Positions 1-7,519 of a stretch of DNA of 64,000 bases are shown here, in pieces. The stretch spans positions 248,001 through 312,000 of the forward strand of contig QKMZ01000006.1 of assembly GCA_003242885.1 (NCBI GenBank). The letters run 5' to 3'. Position 1 is the stretch's first letter. Each line of letters starts with the position of its first letter. This stretch comes from Candidatus Melainabacteria bacterium. GTDB lineage: Bacteria; Cyanobacteriota; Vampirovibrionia; Obscuribacterales; Obscuribacteraceae. The notes beneath the pieces are model-generated. The model was not told where the DNA came from. It searched no databases and saw only the letters and a list, made by a program, of their open reading frames with translations. The translations under genes were made by a program, and so were the position numbers.

Positions 1-408
1 TTTCAAGCCGTTGCAACGAGCAAGAAAGATGCTCACACTTTTTATTTGATCAATGGAAAGAGTGCACCGATGGCGCCACCAATTGATGTGCGGCGTGGGC
101 AGAAGGTTCGCTTGCGCATCATCAACGCCGGACAGACTGCCGTGCCGCTGCATTTGAGCGGACACAGATTTGAAGTGCTGGCGAGAGACGGCAGCGATAT
201 GCTGGAGCCTCGCGTTTACCGCGACACAATTACTGTTAATGCGGGCGAGCGTGTTGACGTTGAATTCACGGCGGACAATCCCGGACTTTGGGCGCTGGCG
301 TCAGAAGTGTTTGAGCAAGCATCGCGTGAAGGCCGTACGCCTGGCGGTATAGCGTGCATTCTGCGCTACACCGACATCGTAGAGCCAGCGCTACAAAATC
401 CCAATTAG
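1..408 (+). CDS. multicopper-oxidase-like protein, C-terminal part (5' end outside window)
   Basis: The frame is open from the first base to a TAG at 406-408, so the gene starts upstream of the window. The visible 135 residues form a cupredoxin-type beta sandwich: a run of small hydrophobic strands with VRLRIINAG, then VPLHLSGHRFEVLARDG, then the PGLWAL segment that ends the fold. This matches cupredoxin domains of the multicopper oxidase family, exported enzymes that oxidise metals or phenols. The His-Cys-His copper ligands usually found right after the PGLW-type segment in the last domain are absent; ALASEVFEQ stands there instead. The copper sites must therefore be in the missing part, or this domain is structural only. 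Family call is from motif recognition; the substrate cannot be told. Confidence 0.65.
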   Translation, partial: FQAVATSKKDAHTFYLINGKSAPMAPPIDVRRGQKVRLRIINAGQTAVPLHLSGHRFEVLARDGSDMLEPRVYRDTITVNAGERVDVEFTADNPGLWALASEVFEQASREGRTPGGIACILRYTDIVEPALQNPN

Positions 409-420
409 AAAGCGCTGGCT

Positions 421-726
421 CTAATTGCCTTCTCTGAGCTGTTCCAGGCGCAAATTCACTTTTTCTCTGGGCAGCCCCGTGTGCTGGCAGAAGGCGCTCC
501 AACCAACTTCAATCACTTCTTCCCAGTGCTTGAAGAAAATGTCTGTGTTGAAATAACCTTCGCCCAACTCGAAAGAGTAATCCGCTAGGATTGCTTTCGC
601 CATGTCGTGTTGAATCATATGCTGGAGGTCAAACCACTGATCCTCCACAGCCAGCTCGAACAATATGCCGAGAAACTCCTTTTGAGAGTAGCGACTTTCG
701 GCTAGTTGTTTGAGCTTATCGTCCAT
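421..726 (-). CDS. hypothetical protein, 101 aa
   Basis: I do not recognise this family. The ATG at 726 begins MDDKLKQLAESRYS; the frame stays open up to 855, but the extra 43 residues look non-coding (proline- and arginine-rich with no pattern). The 101-residue product is acidic and helical, rich in aromatic residues (WFDLQHM, FFKHWEEVIEVGWSAF), and has no signal peptide or membrane segment, so it is probably a small cytoplasmic protein. It converges on the oxidase-like gene with 12 bases between the stops. No clear Shine-Dalgarno precedes 726, so the start is uncertain. Coding status rests on residue composition and on filling the gap between two real genes. Confidence 0.6.
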   Translation of the reverse strand: MDDKLKQLAESRYSQKEFLGILFELAVEDQWFDLQHMIQHDMAKAILADYSFELGEGYFNTDIFFKHWEEVIEVGWSAFCQHTGLPREKVNLRLEQLREGN

Positions 727-910
727 CTGATTTGTGTGTGAAACTGACGACCGTGATTCCAACAAATTCTTTCTGACTGGTCTGCCACGAAAACTAAGGC
801 GGGCAGGGTCTGGACATATCATTAAATTAGCATAAGAGTGTGTTTTCGCATCCAATTCCTCTCAAAATTTCATCTACTTGATTGCCGAAAAGGCTGATAT
901 GTCCTTGGTT

Positions 911-916
911 TATAAT
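911..916 (+). promoter_or_regulatory. candidate -10 box for the aminotransferase gene
   Basis: A perfect TATAAT lies 26 bases upstream of the ATG at 942. No -35 hexamer is found at 16-18 bases; TTGCCG at 883-888 is 22 bases away, which is too far. This is either a promoter needing activation or a chance match. Confidence 0.3.
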
Positions 917-941
917 GTGCATACTCTCGAGGAGCATATCA

Positions 942-2333
942 ATGCCTAATTTGACGAATGCTGATTGGTTGGAGCGTGACACGCGATATCTTGCGCCCAC
1001 CTATCACCGTTGCTTCGAGATAGTTACCGAGCGTGCTAAGGGCGCCTACCTCTATGACGTCGAGGGTAACCAATATCTCGACTTCACGATGGGAATCGCC
1101 GTAAACAATGTCGGGCATTGCCATCCAAATGTTGTCCGCGCTGCTCAAGCTCAGGTCGAGAAGCTAATTCATTGTTCGGCTGTGACCCGCCATACAATGA
1201 ACATCAAACTTGCCGAAAAAATTGCTGAAATCGCTCCGCCGGGGCTCGATTGTGTTTTTCTCAATAACAGTGGTGGTGAAGCTGTCGATGCCGCCATCAA
1301 GATGGCCCGCTTTGTCACTGGGCGCCCTAACGTCATTGCCTTTACAGGCGCGTTTCATGGACGAACATTGCTTGCGACTGCGCTGACGACTGCAAAGTCT
1401 CATTACAGGCAAGGGTACGAACCGCTGCCATCCGGGGTTTTGCACGCGCCCTATCCTTACTGCCTGCGTTGCCCGGTAGGTCAAATTCCAGGTAAGTGCA
1501 AGCTTGAATGCTTCGATGTTCTTGAGTCGATGTTTGCGCATCAGGTAAAGCCGGATACGGTTGGTGCAATTTTGATTGAACCAATGATGGGTGAGGGTGG
1601 ATATGTTGTGCCGGCGACTGGCTACAAAGTCGAAAACGGGTACATGCAGCGCCTGCGCAAACTTTGCGATCAGCACGGCATCATGCTTATCATCGATGAG
1701 GTGCAGTCAGGTTTTGGGCGGACTGGAAAATGGTTTGCTTGTGAGCACTACGATGTTGTTCCCGACATAATGATCGTGGCTAAAGGCATCGCAAGCGGTT
1801 TTCCAATGGCTGGAATTGTGTCTAGAAAAGAATTGATGGACAAGTGGACAATGGGGCGTCACGGTAGCACATACGGTGGCAACCCAGTTGCTTGTGCCGC
1901 TGCTCTAGCATCGATTGATGTGATTGAGAAAGACAATTTGTTGGAAAACACTCGCAAGATGGGCGAGTATTTTATGTCGCGCCTCAATGAGTTTAAGTTG
2001 CAGTATCCCTTCATTAAGGAAGTTCGTGGACTTGGTTTGATGATTGGAATGGAAGTCGCAGACGAAACGGGTGCTCCGGACGGCGTATTGATTGAAAAAT
2101 TGGTCGACGAGTGCTTCAAGCGAAAGCTACTTTTGCTGGATTGCGGTATAAAGAATCACATCATTAGATTTGTTCCTCCGTTGAATGTCACTAAGGCGGA
2201 AATTGATAAAGCGATTTCAATTATCGAGGAAGCTTTGCCTGCTGCGATTGCTGCAAAGAACGCTGCTGCTGAAGCCACTAATGCCAGTACGAGAACTAAG
2301 CGTGCAACTGCAAAGGAAGCACCAATTGGGTAG
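942..2333 (+). CDS. class III (GABA-type) PLP aminotransferase
   Basis: A 463-residue pyridoxal-phosphate enzyme of the 4-aminobutyrate / acetylornithine / ornithine aminotransferase class. Family features in order: YLDFTMGIAVNNVGHCHPNV near residue 50; NSGGEAVDAAIK, the cofactor phosphate loop; AFHGRTLLATALT; IIDEVQSGFGRTG holding the cofactor Asp; and VAKGIASGFPMAG with the Schiff-base lysine at about residue 281. STYGGNPVACAAALA follows, as usual. The start at 942 has GGAG at 931-934 with a 7-base gap; an in-frame codon at 882 has no such site. Length and the CLRCPVGQIPGKC insert favour a GABA or related omega-aminotransferase over ArgD, but the substrate is not proven. The last 30 residues are an Ala/Thr/Lys-rich tail. 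The matrixin gene begins right after the stop. Confidence 0.88.
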   Translation: MPNLTNADWLERDTRYLAPTYHRCFEIVTERAKGAYLYDVEGNQYLDFTMGIAVNNVGHCHPNVVRAAQAQVEKLIHCSAVTRHTMNIKLAEKIAEIAPPGLDCVFLNNSGGEAVDAAIKMARFVTGRPNVIAFTGAFHGRTLLATALTTAKSHYRQGYEPLPSGVLHAPYPYCLRCPVGQIPGKCKLECFDVLESMFAHQVKPDTVGAILIEPMMGEGGYVVPATGYKVENGYMQRLRKLCDQHGIMLIIDEVQSGFGRTGKWFACEHYDVVPDIMIVAKGIASGFPMAGIVSRKELMDKWTMGRHGSTYGGNPVACAAALASIDVIEKDNLLENTRKMGEYFMSRLNEFKLQYPFIKEVRGLGLMIGMEVADETGAPDGVLIEKLVDECFKRKLLLLDCGIKNHIIRFVPPLNVTKAEIDKAISIIEEALPAAIAAKNAAAEATNASTRTKRATAKEAPIG

Positions 2334-2340
2334 TAGTGGT

Positions 2341-2427
2341 GGTGCGATGCGTAGCCCGGTTTACGTAGGGGCGACGCCATGCGTAGCCCGGTTCAATTCG
2401 GCGGTCGTCGCATGGCGTCGACGCTAC
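2341..2427. repeat. inverted pair of REP-like palindromes (GTAG head)
   Basis: At 2365-2390 on the plus strand a GTAG head is followed by GGGCGACGC, loop CAT, and GCGTAGCCC, an imperfect hairpin. At 2402-2427 the same unit occurs inverted. A partial third copy of the right arm lies at 2345-2359. The unit recurs at 38905-38930, where the stem is perfect. The block falls between the aminotransferase stop and the signal peptide of the matrixin gene and is read as codons of the latter. Confidence 0.8.
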
Positions 2428-3261
2428 GGTAAAACAATTGCGGGCGCAGTATCCGCTGTTGCTTTGATATTTTCTCTCACCGGAGCATCACTTGCACAAG
2501 TTGCACCATCTGAACAAGGTGCACAAAATGCACAAAAAACGCAAGAATCTGCTGTTTCCTCGACAAATCAACTCAGGCTTTTGCCGCTGACAAATGTTTT
2601 GCCACCGCAGTTCGTGCGAATGGCTCCTTATGGCTCGCCACCAATTACCTCCGACTACTGCGCATCTGTCCTGGCTGCGACAAAAAATCGTGTGCTGCGT
2701 TTCAAAAATATGCCGGTCAAAGTCTATATCACGCCATTTCCGGAGCCGGGTTTTACCGAATCGTGCATCAAAGGATTTGATGAATGGGAGAATCGAACGA
2801 ATGGATTGATTGCATTTCTTAGAGTTGACGATCCTGAGCAGGCTCGCGTAAGAGTTGTCTGGAAGCGCCTTGGCGATAAGGGAAATTCGAAAGATTGCAT
2901 GCTGGGTGCTCAGACGATTACCCGGTGGCAGGCGAAGCATCCGACACCGATGGGAGTTGTCCCTGTGTCCGGAATTCCAGTTCCGATTTTCATTCCGCGA
3001 ATCGGCGCCCAATATTCCGTAGAACCGCAGATTATCGAAGTGAATCTCGACCTGGTTTATTCGCGCGATAAAGACATTCGGCTACTGGTTTTGAAGAACA
3101 TCGTCACCCATGAATTGGGACACGCCCTTGGTCTGCTCGGGCACAGCCCGGTGCGTGCCGACCTCATGTACCCTGAGACCGATGAGACGTCGCGCCTGTC
3201 ACAGCGCGATATCAATACGATAACCAAGCTCTACCAGATGAAGGTCGATATCCCACTTTGA
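2347..3261 (+). CDS. secreted matrixin-like zinc metalloprotease
   Basis: A 304-residue protein from ATG 2347. After an unusual basic stretch a hydrophobic segment IAGAVSAVALIFSLTGASLA forms a signal peptide, so the enzyme is exported. The catalytic signature HELGHALGLLGH (His at about residues 255, 259 and 265, Glu at 256) followed by ADLMYPE is the zinc site plus Met-turn of M10-type metzincins. The domain before it carries the WENRTNGLIAF strand pattern typical of matrixin-type proteins that lack a propeptide. The first 30 or so residues (MRSPVYVGATPCVARF) are translated from a REP repeat pair, so the ATG itself lies in the repeat; no strong ribosome site precedes it. The frame is open further up, into the aminotransferase gene, but that part is not convincing. 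Confidence 0.82.
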   Translation: MRSPVYVGATPCVARFNSAVVAWRRRYGKTIAGAVSAVALIFSLTGASLAQVAPSEQGAQNAQKTQESAVSSTNQLRLLPLTNVLPPQFVRMAPYGSPPITSDYCASVLAATKNRVLRFKNMPVKVYITPFPEPGFTESCIKGFDEWENRTNGLIAFLRVDDPEQARVRVVWKRLGDKGNSKDCMLGAQTITRWQAKHPTPMGVVPVSGIPVPIFIPRIGAQYSVEPQIIEVNLDLVYSRDKDIRLLVLKNIVTHELGHALGLLGHSPVRADLMYPETDETSRLSQRDINTITKLYQMKVDIPL

Positions 3262-3309
3262 GACGCTTCAAGTCTACTGAAGGCTGCTCTCGTTTTTTGT
3301 GGTTCTGTG

Positions 3310-3357
3310 CTGATTACTCTTGGCACTGATTACTCTTGGCGCTGATTGCTCTGCTCG
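3310..3357. repeat. three 16-bp tandem repeats across a stop codon
   Basis: CTGATTACTCTTGGCA occurs at 3310-3325 and, with one change, at 3326-3341; a third, degenerate copy follows at 3342-3357. The repeats encode the last residues of the minus-strand gene and run past its stop at 3330, so the C-terminus appears to have been altered by local duplication. Confidence 0.7.
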
Positions 3358-4037
3358 TATTGATTTCTACCGACATTAAACGTCTGACGCGTGCGCATGT
3401 CCATCAACCGATTAGTCTTTTCGAGCTGATATAGCACGCGACGTTTGTCCGCCAGAGTTCCGGCAATCGGACGCCCCGCTTTATCGACAGCCTTGGGATC
3501 GCTTAGTACCCGCATGCAATCCAAACATAAGTTCGACTGCTGCGTAGCAAAAATCGCATAGCCGCGATGAATCTGCTGAGTTTCCGACATCGCATCAAGC
3601 TCTTTAATTTGATTGAAGGCCTCGGCATAGCGCCCAGCCATGTCCTCTAAAAACTTCTGGTCGCCTTCCGACAACCCGGAGCCAGGCGGTTTGTTCATGA
3701 GTTGGTCGAAATACTGCCGCTCGTCCGGCGTGCTCTCATACTTTCTGCGAATGTCGTCGTACTGCGCGAACCATCTGTCCACGTCGTTAACCGCAGTTGG
3801 TTGGTAATACTTACTGGTGCCAGGGACGTATTTCTTATCGCCTTTCTGCTGCAATTCTTGATCAGAGGCGGGTCCTTGGTCTTTAGCCTCATCTGGTTCG
3901 TCAAAACCCGTTGTGTCATAGCCACCCTGCGATACCGCAGCAGGCTGGAAAAAGTTTTCCAATGAAAACGCGCAAAGGACTGACAAAACAACCACATCTT
4001 TTGCGTGTTTCAACCGAAAGCTAGACAGGTGTGACAC
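3330..4037 (-). CDS. hypothetical exported protein, paralogue of its upstream neighbour
   Basis: A 235-residue protein with a GTG start at 4037, supported by GGAGG (complement of 4044-4048) six bases upstream. Residues 13-35 are hydrophobic and act as signal peptide or anchor. The rest is charged and helical: VDRWFAQYDDIRRKYES, then IHRGYAIFATQQSNLCLDCMRV, AGRPIAGTLADKRRVLYQLE and RQTFNVGRNQY. The same blocks, in the same order, occur in the protein at 4095-4772, so the two arose by tandem duplication. I do not recognise the family and no catalytic motif is visible. The two genes are on one strand with 57 bases between them, probably cotranscribed. The extreme C-terminus is encoded by short tandem repeats. 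Confidence 0.72.
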   Translation of the reverse strand: MSHLSSFRLKHAKDVVVLSVLCAFSLENFFQPAAVSQGGYDTTGFDEPDEAKDQGPASDQELQQKGDKKYVPGTSKYYQPTAVNDVDRWFAQYDDIRRKYESTPDERQYFDQLMNKPPGSGLSEGDQKFLEDMAGRYAEAFNQIKELDAMSETQQIHRGYAIFATQQSNLCLDCMRVLSDPKAVDKAGRPIAGTLADKRRVLYQLEKTNRLMDMRTRQTFNVGRNQYEQSNQRQE

Positions 4038-4094
4038 GCCCGACCTCCGGACTCAGTTACATCCTATATATTCCCGTTTGAGACTGGAAATCGA

Positions 4095-4772
4095 TTAGTA
4101 GCGATAGGGCGGGATATTGAACTGCTGTCTCAATTGTTCGTCGAGCGCCTTGTTGTTCATGTCGAGCGTTTCGAGGGCTTGTTTTTTACCCATCAACACA
4201 CCGGCAAGCGGCTTTCCTGTTGCCTCGTCCATTGCAAAAAGGTTTCCCTGAACCCTCAGATAGTCGGAAAAGAGCTCACGGGCTTGCGAAAAATATTGGT
4301 AATAACCACGATGAAGCTGCTCTGTCTCCCGGAATAGGGGCAATGACTTCATTTGCTCGGCGGCTGTTTGATATTTGCCGACCAGCTTGGACAGGAGGTT
4401 TTGGGTCACGACCTTCTCGTCGCCGGCCAACATTGCACCTAGTCCCGACATGCCTTTTGACATCAAACCATCGGCTCTCGACTTTTCGGCCGGGGACATC
4501 TGTGCTTGCCGTCTGACCTGGTCATAACGCTCGAACCACTGATGAATGTTGCCGCCACCGCGGTTCATCTGATTCGCCTGCATTCCCATTTGACCTGCCG
4601 GCACCGGGCTGACAGGGATATTAGCTATGTCATTGGGGTTTTGCGCCAGCGCTCCACAGAAAGGCTGAACAATCGTCAAAACCATCACGGACGCGCTCAT
4701 TGAGAGTCTGGAAGCAAAACTTTGCTTTCCGCTTGAAACTTTGGCGAATGATTTGCTGACAAAAGGCAACAT
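4095..4772 (-). CDS. hypothetical exported protein, paralogue of the next gene
   Basis: A 225-residue protein from ATG 4772; AGGGG stands five bases before it. The frame is also open to a TTG at 4817, but that extension has no ribosome site. The N-terminus has a basic stretch and a hydrophobic core (SMSASVMVLTIVQPFCGALA), a signal peptide. The mature part has IHQWFERYDQVRRQAQ, LHRGYYQYFSQARELFSDYL, GKPLAGVLMGKKQALETL and RQQFNIPPYRY, matching the neighbouring 3330-4037 protein block for block. It lacks the Cys-x-x-Cys (CLDC) seen in that protein. Unknown function, probably periplasmic or surface-located. It is divergent from the HslV-like gene, with about 160 bases between starts. Confidence 0.72.
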   Translation of the reverse strand: MLPFVSKSFAKVSSGKQSFASRLSMSASVMVLTIVQPFCGALAQNPNDIANIPVSPVPAGQMGMQANQMNRGGGNIHQWFERYDQVRRQAQMSPAEKSRADGLMSKGMSGLGAMLAGDEKVVTQNLLSKLVGKYQTAAEQMKSLPLFRETEQLHRGYYQYFSQARELFSDYLRVQGNLFAMDEATGKPLAGVLMGKKQALETLDMNNKALDEQLRQQFNIPPYRY

Positions 4773-4934
4773 TGGCACCCCTGCAGGAACTGTAGATATT
4801 CTAGCCCTCTCAAGCAAAACATGCCTGAAAGCCGAATTATGCGAAAGAGTCGGGTTTTCGGGTATGAAAGTTAAGAAGTGGCTTCCGAGCCCGATGAGAC
4901 CGATAACTACTTACGCAAGGGATCCTTAAAGATA

Positions 4935-5792
4935 ATGACGATTTTGGTAGCCGTCAAGAAGAACGGAAAAGTATATTTGGGCTCCGACCGAATCACGACG
5001 TTCGGCAATGAGTACGTGACTGACTTAGTACGCGGGTCGAAAATAATCAAATTGAAGCACGCGTACCTGGCTACCAGCGGGTATTCTTTGCTCGACAATA
5101 TCATCGAGCACCTGTACCGCAACAATCACAAAATGATGGAGAACACGTTCTCCGACCGTAGCCACGTTTTTTCGTTTTTCCTTGAGTTGTACAACGAACT
5201 GAAGAAGTCGTTCACGCTTGTTGAGCCAGGCAAGGATACTTTCGCTTCGATGTACAACGTTTTTCTTGTTGTCACACCGACTAGCATTTATGGTGTCTCG
5301 ACGAATTTGAGCGTTAGCGAGTACCCACGGTTTGCCGCGCGTGGTGCAGGTTCTGATTATTCTGTCGGATGTCTTTATGGACTCTATGATGTGTTGGATG
5401 ATGGATTAGAACTAACAAGAGTGGCGCTGGAAGCGGCGTGTCACTTCAACGTCTACTGCAAAGAACCGCTGGATATTTTGGAAGTGAAGGCGGCGGACTT
5501 TGGCAAATCATTCAAAGATACCCATAAGGTGCCACAGAGCCATCTCACAACTTTCACGTCTTTGACAGGCTTGCAGGGAAAAGTGGTGTTGTCCGGTGCG
5601 AAGTCAACGAATAGTGCGAAGAACGGCACAGTGGAGAAACAATCCGCATCTGGCGTTTCAAGCTCTGTGAAAACCGCAAAGAAATCTGCAGCTAAATCAA
5701 CGGTTGCAAGAGCTGCTGCAGCTAAATCGGCACCGAGAGCGAAGAAGCCAAAAACTACTGGTGGTGGCAAGGCGAAAAAAGGTCGCAGGTAG
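4935..5792 (+). CDS. HslV/proteasome-beta-like Ntn hydrolase with basic C-terminal tail
   Basis: A 285-residue protein. From ATG 4935 it begins MTILVAVKKNGKVYLGSD, which lines up with the mature N-terminus of HslV-type peptidases (Thr1 nucleophile after Met removal). Counting from that Thr, Asp17 is conserved in GSDR and a lysine (about 35) falls at the place of catalytic Lys33, with FGNEY matching the family LGN. Residues 110-190 keep the beta-alpha pattern (FLVVTPTSIYGVS, AARGAGSDYSVGCLYGL). This implies a self-activating threonine protease that may form rings. There is no hslU-type unfoldase nearby. The last 55 residues are Ala/Lys/Ser/Pro-rich (KSAAKSTVARAAAAKSAPRA) like histone H1 tails, and are not part of the family. 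A GTG at 4878 would add 19 residues and bury the Thr, so I reject it. Confidence 0.7.
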   Translation: MTILVAVKKNGKVYLGSDRITTFGNEYVTDLVRGSKIIKLKHAYLATSGYSLLDNIIEHLYRNNHKMMENTFSDRSHVFSFFLELYNELKKSFTLVEPGKDTFASMYNVFLVVTPTSIYGVSTNLSVSEYPRFAARGAGSDYSVGCLYGLYDVLDDGLELTRVALEAACHFNVYCKEPLDILEVKAADFGKSFKDTHKVPQSHLTTFTSLTGLQGKVVLSGAKSTNSAKNGTVEKQSASGVSSSVKTAKKSAAKSTVARAAAAKSAPRAKKPKTTGGGKAKKGRR

Positions 5793-5798
5793 TTGGGA

Positions 5799-5920
5799 TG
5801 TCGGCGGCTCGCCGACATTGTTCTTGGCTTGTCGGCGGCTCGCCGACATTGTTCTTGGCTTGTCGGCGGCTCGCCGACATTGTTCTTGGCTTGTCGGCGG
5901 CTCACCGACATTGTTCTTGA
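5799..5920. repeat. four-copy 31-bp tandem array of REP hairpins
   Basis: Units start at 5799, 5830, 5861 and 5892. Each has a 7-bp stem GTCGGCG, loop GCT and CGCCGAC inside a constant TTGTTCTTGGC linker; the fourth copy has one change in the right arm. The core is the same GGCGGCTCGCC palindrome that flanks the RAYT gene 1 kb away. The linkers are identical, so it is not a CRISPR array. Confidence 0.9.
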
Positions 5921-5921
5921 T

Positions 5922-5979
5922 GTAGGGTCAACGCTATGCGTCGACCGATTTATGTCTGCTGTGAACGCATGGCGTGGCC
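5922..5979. repeat. REP-like palindrome with GTAG head, plus degenerate inverted copy
   Basis: A GTAG head at 5922-5925 leads into stem GGTCAACGC, loop TAT, GCGTCGACC (one mismatch), ending at 5947. A degenerate inverted copy (GAACGCATGGCGTGGCCCC) follows at 5960-5978. Same design as the pair at 2341-2427. Confidence 0.7.
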
Positions 5980-6048
5980 CCTCTCATACCGGACAGCAAG
6001 ACTGTGCTAAAGTCGCGGTGATGGAATTGCTCGGCACCTACGATTGCA

Positions 6049-6786
6049 ATGGATGACCATATACAAGCCGTAATCACGATCATCGGCATGACATGCGACG
6101 TCATGGGTGGTCTGTATTTGGCTTATGACCTCTTGGGTGGAGAGAACGGACCACTCGCGCGGTTGACTAAGATCGTCAACTACAGCGTTCTTCTAGTGCT
6201 TCTTTTCCTGACCACAATGGGCTTCAAGTTTGCGCTTATAGTTGGGCTTGCCTTTGGTACTGCGCTTGGATTGCACTTTGACAGAGCCGGAAAGGGCATT
6301 CCTGATAACAACAAATTTCTCTTGTTCACAGCGGTTTTGAGGGCAGTTGCAATTACCACCGCAGTTTGGATCAAAGAGAATCATGTCTTAGGTTTGGTCA
6401 TGGGCGCGCTAGTTTTCATTATGTCCATGGTTTTGCCGAGATTGAAGGTTTCGCCAACGCAGCTCTACAACACTGGTAAAAAGCCACAGCTGACATGGAG
6501 GCAAGTGATTATTGCTCTCATCCTTATGGCAGTTGCAATCTCGTCTGGTCTAATCGGTGCTAGTATCGCCCATGGTGATGCTCGTACAATCGGTTTTGTA
6601 ATCAAGTTTGGTTTGACTTTTGGTTTTGCGATTTTCGTAACTTCCATTATTAGTCCAGTCATCGAATGGTACTCCGACAACCTGCCACCACAGTCATTCG
6701 GTACCGCCGGTGTGGCTCTGTTCATCATAGGTTTCGTCATTCAATCAATTCCGTCCTTCGCGACGATTTTCGATATGACTAAATAG
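6049..6786 (+). CDS. hypothetical multi-spanning membrane protein
   Basis: A 245-residue protein from ATG 6049 with about seven hydrophobic segments: residues 8-30, 45-72 (two close spans, SVLLVLLFLTTMGFKFALIV), 88-105, 110-127, 150-172, 180-203 and 220-240. Short charged loops separate them; no signature of a known transporter or enzyme is visible. I do not recognise the family. No good ribosome site precedes the start, and a short in-frame-shifted reading frame overlaps it from 6021. The stop codon TAG at 6784-6786 lies inside a perfect 17-bp inverted repeat, so transcription may end there. Confidence 0.75.
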   Translation: MDDHIQAVITIIGMTCDVMGGLYLAYDLLGGENGPLARLTKIVNYSVLLVLLFLTTMGFKFALIVGLAFGTALGLHFDRAGKGIPDNNKFLLFTAVLRAVAITTAVWIKENHVLGLVMGALVFIMSMVLPRLKVSPTQLYNTGKKPQLTWRQVIIALILMAVAISSGLIGASIAHGDARTIGFVIKFGLTFGFAIFVTSIISPVIEWYSDNLPPQSFGTAGVALFIIGFVIQSIPSFATIFDMTK

Positions 6787-6817
6787 GGCTGGCGGCGGCT
6801 CGCCGCCAGCCCTATTT
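6781..6817. repeat. perfect REP palindrome flanking the RAYT gene (3' side)
   Basis: Left arm 6781-6797 and right arm 6801-6817 are perfectly complementary over 17 bp around a GCT loop. The inner core GGCGGCTCGCC is that of the array at 5799-5920 and of the inverted copy at 7520-7540. It holds the stop codon of the membrane protein gene and ends 13 bases from the RAYT stop, so it may also act as a transcript end for both genes. Confidence 0.92.
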
Positions 6818-6829
6818 AGGGGCCAAGTT

Positions 6830-7447
6830 CTATCGACTTTGCTCCATAAAAATGCTAGCACTACTGAATTTCCAATCGCCCGGTGTGAGACATAATGCGG
6901 CTTTTACTGGGTTGTTGTGTATGTATTCGACTGTTTTTACGTAGTGCCTTTCGTCGCGAATCAGTCTGTCAAAGTAATCTCGCCGCCAAAAGTCTCCGGT
7001 ACGATTGAGTATCTCGTTGGCTTTTTTAGACGTGTAAGATTTCCAGGAATGCACAATTTGCGACAGTAAAACCCCATTGTTCGGAGTAAGTAGAACGTGC
7101 ACGTGATTTGGCATGACTACCCATGCGTGTAAGTTGTATTTTGTTTGGTCAAAGTGACGTAGGTTTTCACTAACCATTCTCGCCACTGGCTCGTGGCGCA
7201 GCATACAGCTTCCTCGTCCTTTATCTAAATAGGCTTCCATTCTGACTAGCTGTTTAGGATTCAATTTGTCAGCACCGACCTCAATCTGATCTTTGAACTG
7301 TGCCAAAGTTCCGCTCGCCATGGAATCAAATAGTCGATAAGTAATTAACTGCATTCGTTCCCCAGCTTCATAGTGAGGGACAGAATTCTGGTGATGCCAA
7401 AATGGAATTGCTCTTGGTTCGGAAGAGCTTTGATTCCTAGTTTTCAT
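6830..7447 (-). CDS. REP-associated tyrosine transposase (RAYT, Y1/HUH family)
   Basis: A 205-residue single-domain Y1 transposase of the RAYT group, which nicks and joins single-stranded REP sequences. Visible hallmarks: an N-terminal PFWHHQNSVPHY strand and ITYRLFDSMASG; the HUH metal site in WVVMPNHVHVLLTP; and the catalytic-helix region FWRRDYFDRLIRDERHYVK followed by YIHNNPVKAALC. The ATG at 7447 has GGAGG (complement of 7457-7461) nine bases upstream. Length and all key residues look intact, so it may be active. It is bracketed by inverted REP hairpins at 6781-6817 and 7520-7546, and related palindromes occur across the window. RAYT genes are usually single-copy domesticated genes. Confidence 0.92.
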   Translation of the reverse strand: MKTRNQSSSEPRAIPFWHHQNSVPHYEAGERMQLITYRLFDSMASGTLAQFKDQIEVGADKLNPKQLVRMEAYLDKGRGSCMLRHEPVARMVSENLRHFDQTKYNLHAWVVMPNHVHVLLTPNNGVLLSQIVHSWKSYTSKKANEILNRTGDFWRRDYFDRLIRDERHYVKTVEYIHNNPVKAALCLTPGDWKFSSASIFMEQSR

Positions 7448-7519
7448 TTGTCCGATCCTCCATTGCTATGAAGAATTAGACGAACTCTGCAGTTAAAAAG
7501 TTCAATTTGAAATTTTCCT

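Noticed and set aside
1164..1676. 170-codon minus-strand frame inside the aminotransferase gene
   Set aside because: Antisense of a well-conserved enzyme with no recognisable domain.
5799..5920. CRISPR-like array of regularly spaced palindromes
   Set aside because: The intervals between palindromes are identical rather than unique, there are only four units and no cas genes; it is a REP tandem array.
6830..7447. Active IS200/IS605 insertion sequence
   Set aside because: The protein is of the RAYT subgroup, without tnpB or IS200-type ends; the flanking palindromes are REPs shared across the window.
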